Below are positions 6,192 to 6,236 of a stretch of DNA of 6,236 nucleotides, one piece after another. The notes under the pieces were generated by a model. The model was not told where the DNA came from and did no database searches. It worked only from the letters and a program-made list of their open reading frames with translations. Every line of letters begins with the position of its first letter. The stretch's first letter is position 1. The stretch comes from CAYUNT01 sp964446285 (GTDB lineage Bacteria > Sumerlaeota > Sumerlaeia > SLMS01 > CAYUNT01), in contig CAYUNT010000235.1 in assembly GCA_964446285.1 (NCBI GenBank), positions 1 to 6,236 on the forward strand, written 5' to 3'. The position numbers and the translations under genes are program-made.

Positions 6192-6236
6192 ATGCCCCGG
6201 TTCACCCGACGAGTTCCGCCGCGCGTCGCCCCAGCC
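6192..6236 (+). CDS. Possible start of the next gene (gspJ by order), cut by the window end
   Basis: An ATG opens a frame of 15 codons to the window end, MPRFTRRVPPRVAPA. The basic, Pro-rich character is like the leader of a prepilin, and gspJ normally follows gspI. There is no ribosome site: the preceding bases are a C-rich pyrimidine tract (GCCCCCCCTTTCGCCT). No pseudopilin motif is reached before the end, so the identity is inferred only from gene order and leader composition. Confidence 0.35.
   Translation, partial: MPRFTRRVPPRVAPA

Noticed and set aside
1..6236. CRISPR array, tRNA/rRNA, transposase or phage genes
   Set aside because: No regularly spaced long repeats, no tRNA-like cloverleaf and no mobile-element protein motif were seen on either strand.

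Overview
The window is GC-rich bacterial DNA from a Gram-negative (two-membrane) organism. This follows from an outer-membrane, peptidoglycan-binding lipoprotein of the Pal family and a cluster of type II secretion (T2SS) / type IV-pilus-like assembly genes. The phylum cannot be fixed from this sequence. Uneven Shine-Dalgarno use and GC-rich intergenic palindromes hint at an environmental lineage outside the well-studied Proteobacteria (PVC-like or a candidate phylum), but that is a guess.

Layout, all genes on the + strand. Bases 1-396 are non-coding and carry a perfect 10-bp inverted repeat and a short run of degenerate ATTTCCCGG repeats ahead of the first gene. A Pal-like lipoprotein gene follows (397-1068). 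Next is a gene-free stretch (1069-1602) that opens with a long terminator-like hairpin and continues with two palindromic elements and GC-rich, partly competing stem-loops. The rest is a compact secretion operon: gspE-type ATPase (1603-3447), gspF-type inner-membrane platform protein (3560-4846), a gspH-like minor pseudopilin overlapping gspF by one base (4846-5622), and a gspI-like minor pseudopilin (5641-6147). A possible start of the next gene lies at 6192 and runs off the end; it would be gspJ by usual gene order.

How the genes work together: the GspE ATPase hexamer docks on the cytoplasmic face of GspF. ATP hydrolysis there drives assembly of a pseudopilus from prepilin-like subunits, with GspH and GspI among the minor subunits that form its tip. 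Both pseudopilins show the Gly / hydrophobic / Glu+5 processing site for the GspO/PilD peptidase. Pal tethers the outer membrane to peptidoglycan; the terminator-like hairpin suggests it is a separate transcription unit.

The most interesting points are: (i) the ATPase N-terminus fits the two 24-residue motifs with a 5-residue spacer of the MshEN cyclic-di-GMP-binding domain, with some substitutions; (ii) the major pseudopilin gene gspG is not between gspF and gspH, where it is usually found; (iii) the GspH-like protein has a charged C-terminal extension of about 73 residues, and GspE has a 48-residue Ala/Pro-rich tail; (iv) the intergenic palindromes may be dispersed repeats or RNA structures. 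I see no wholly new system, mobile element, CRISPR array or RNA gene here.
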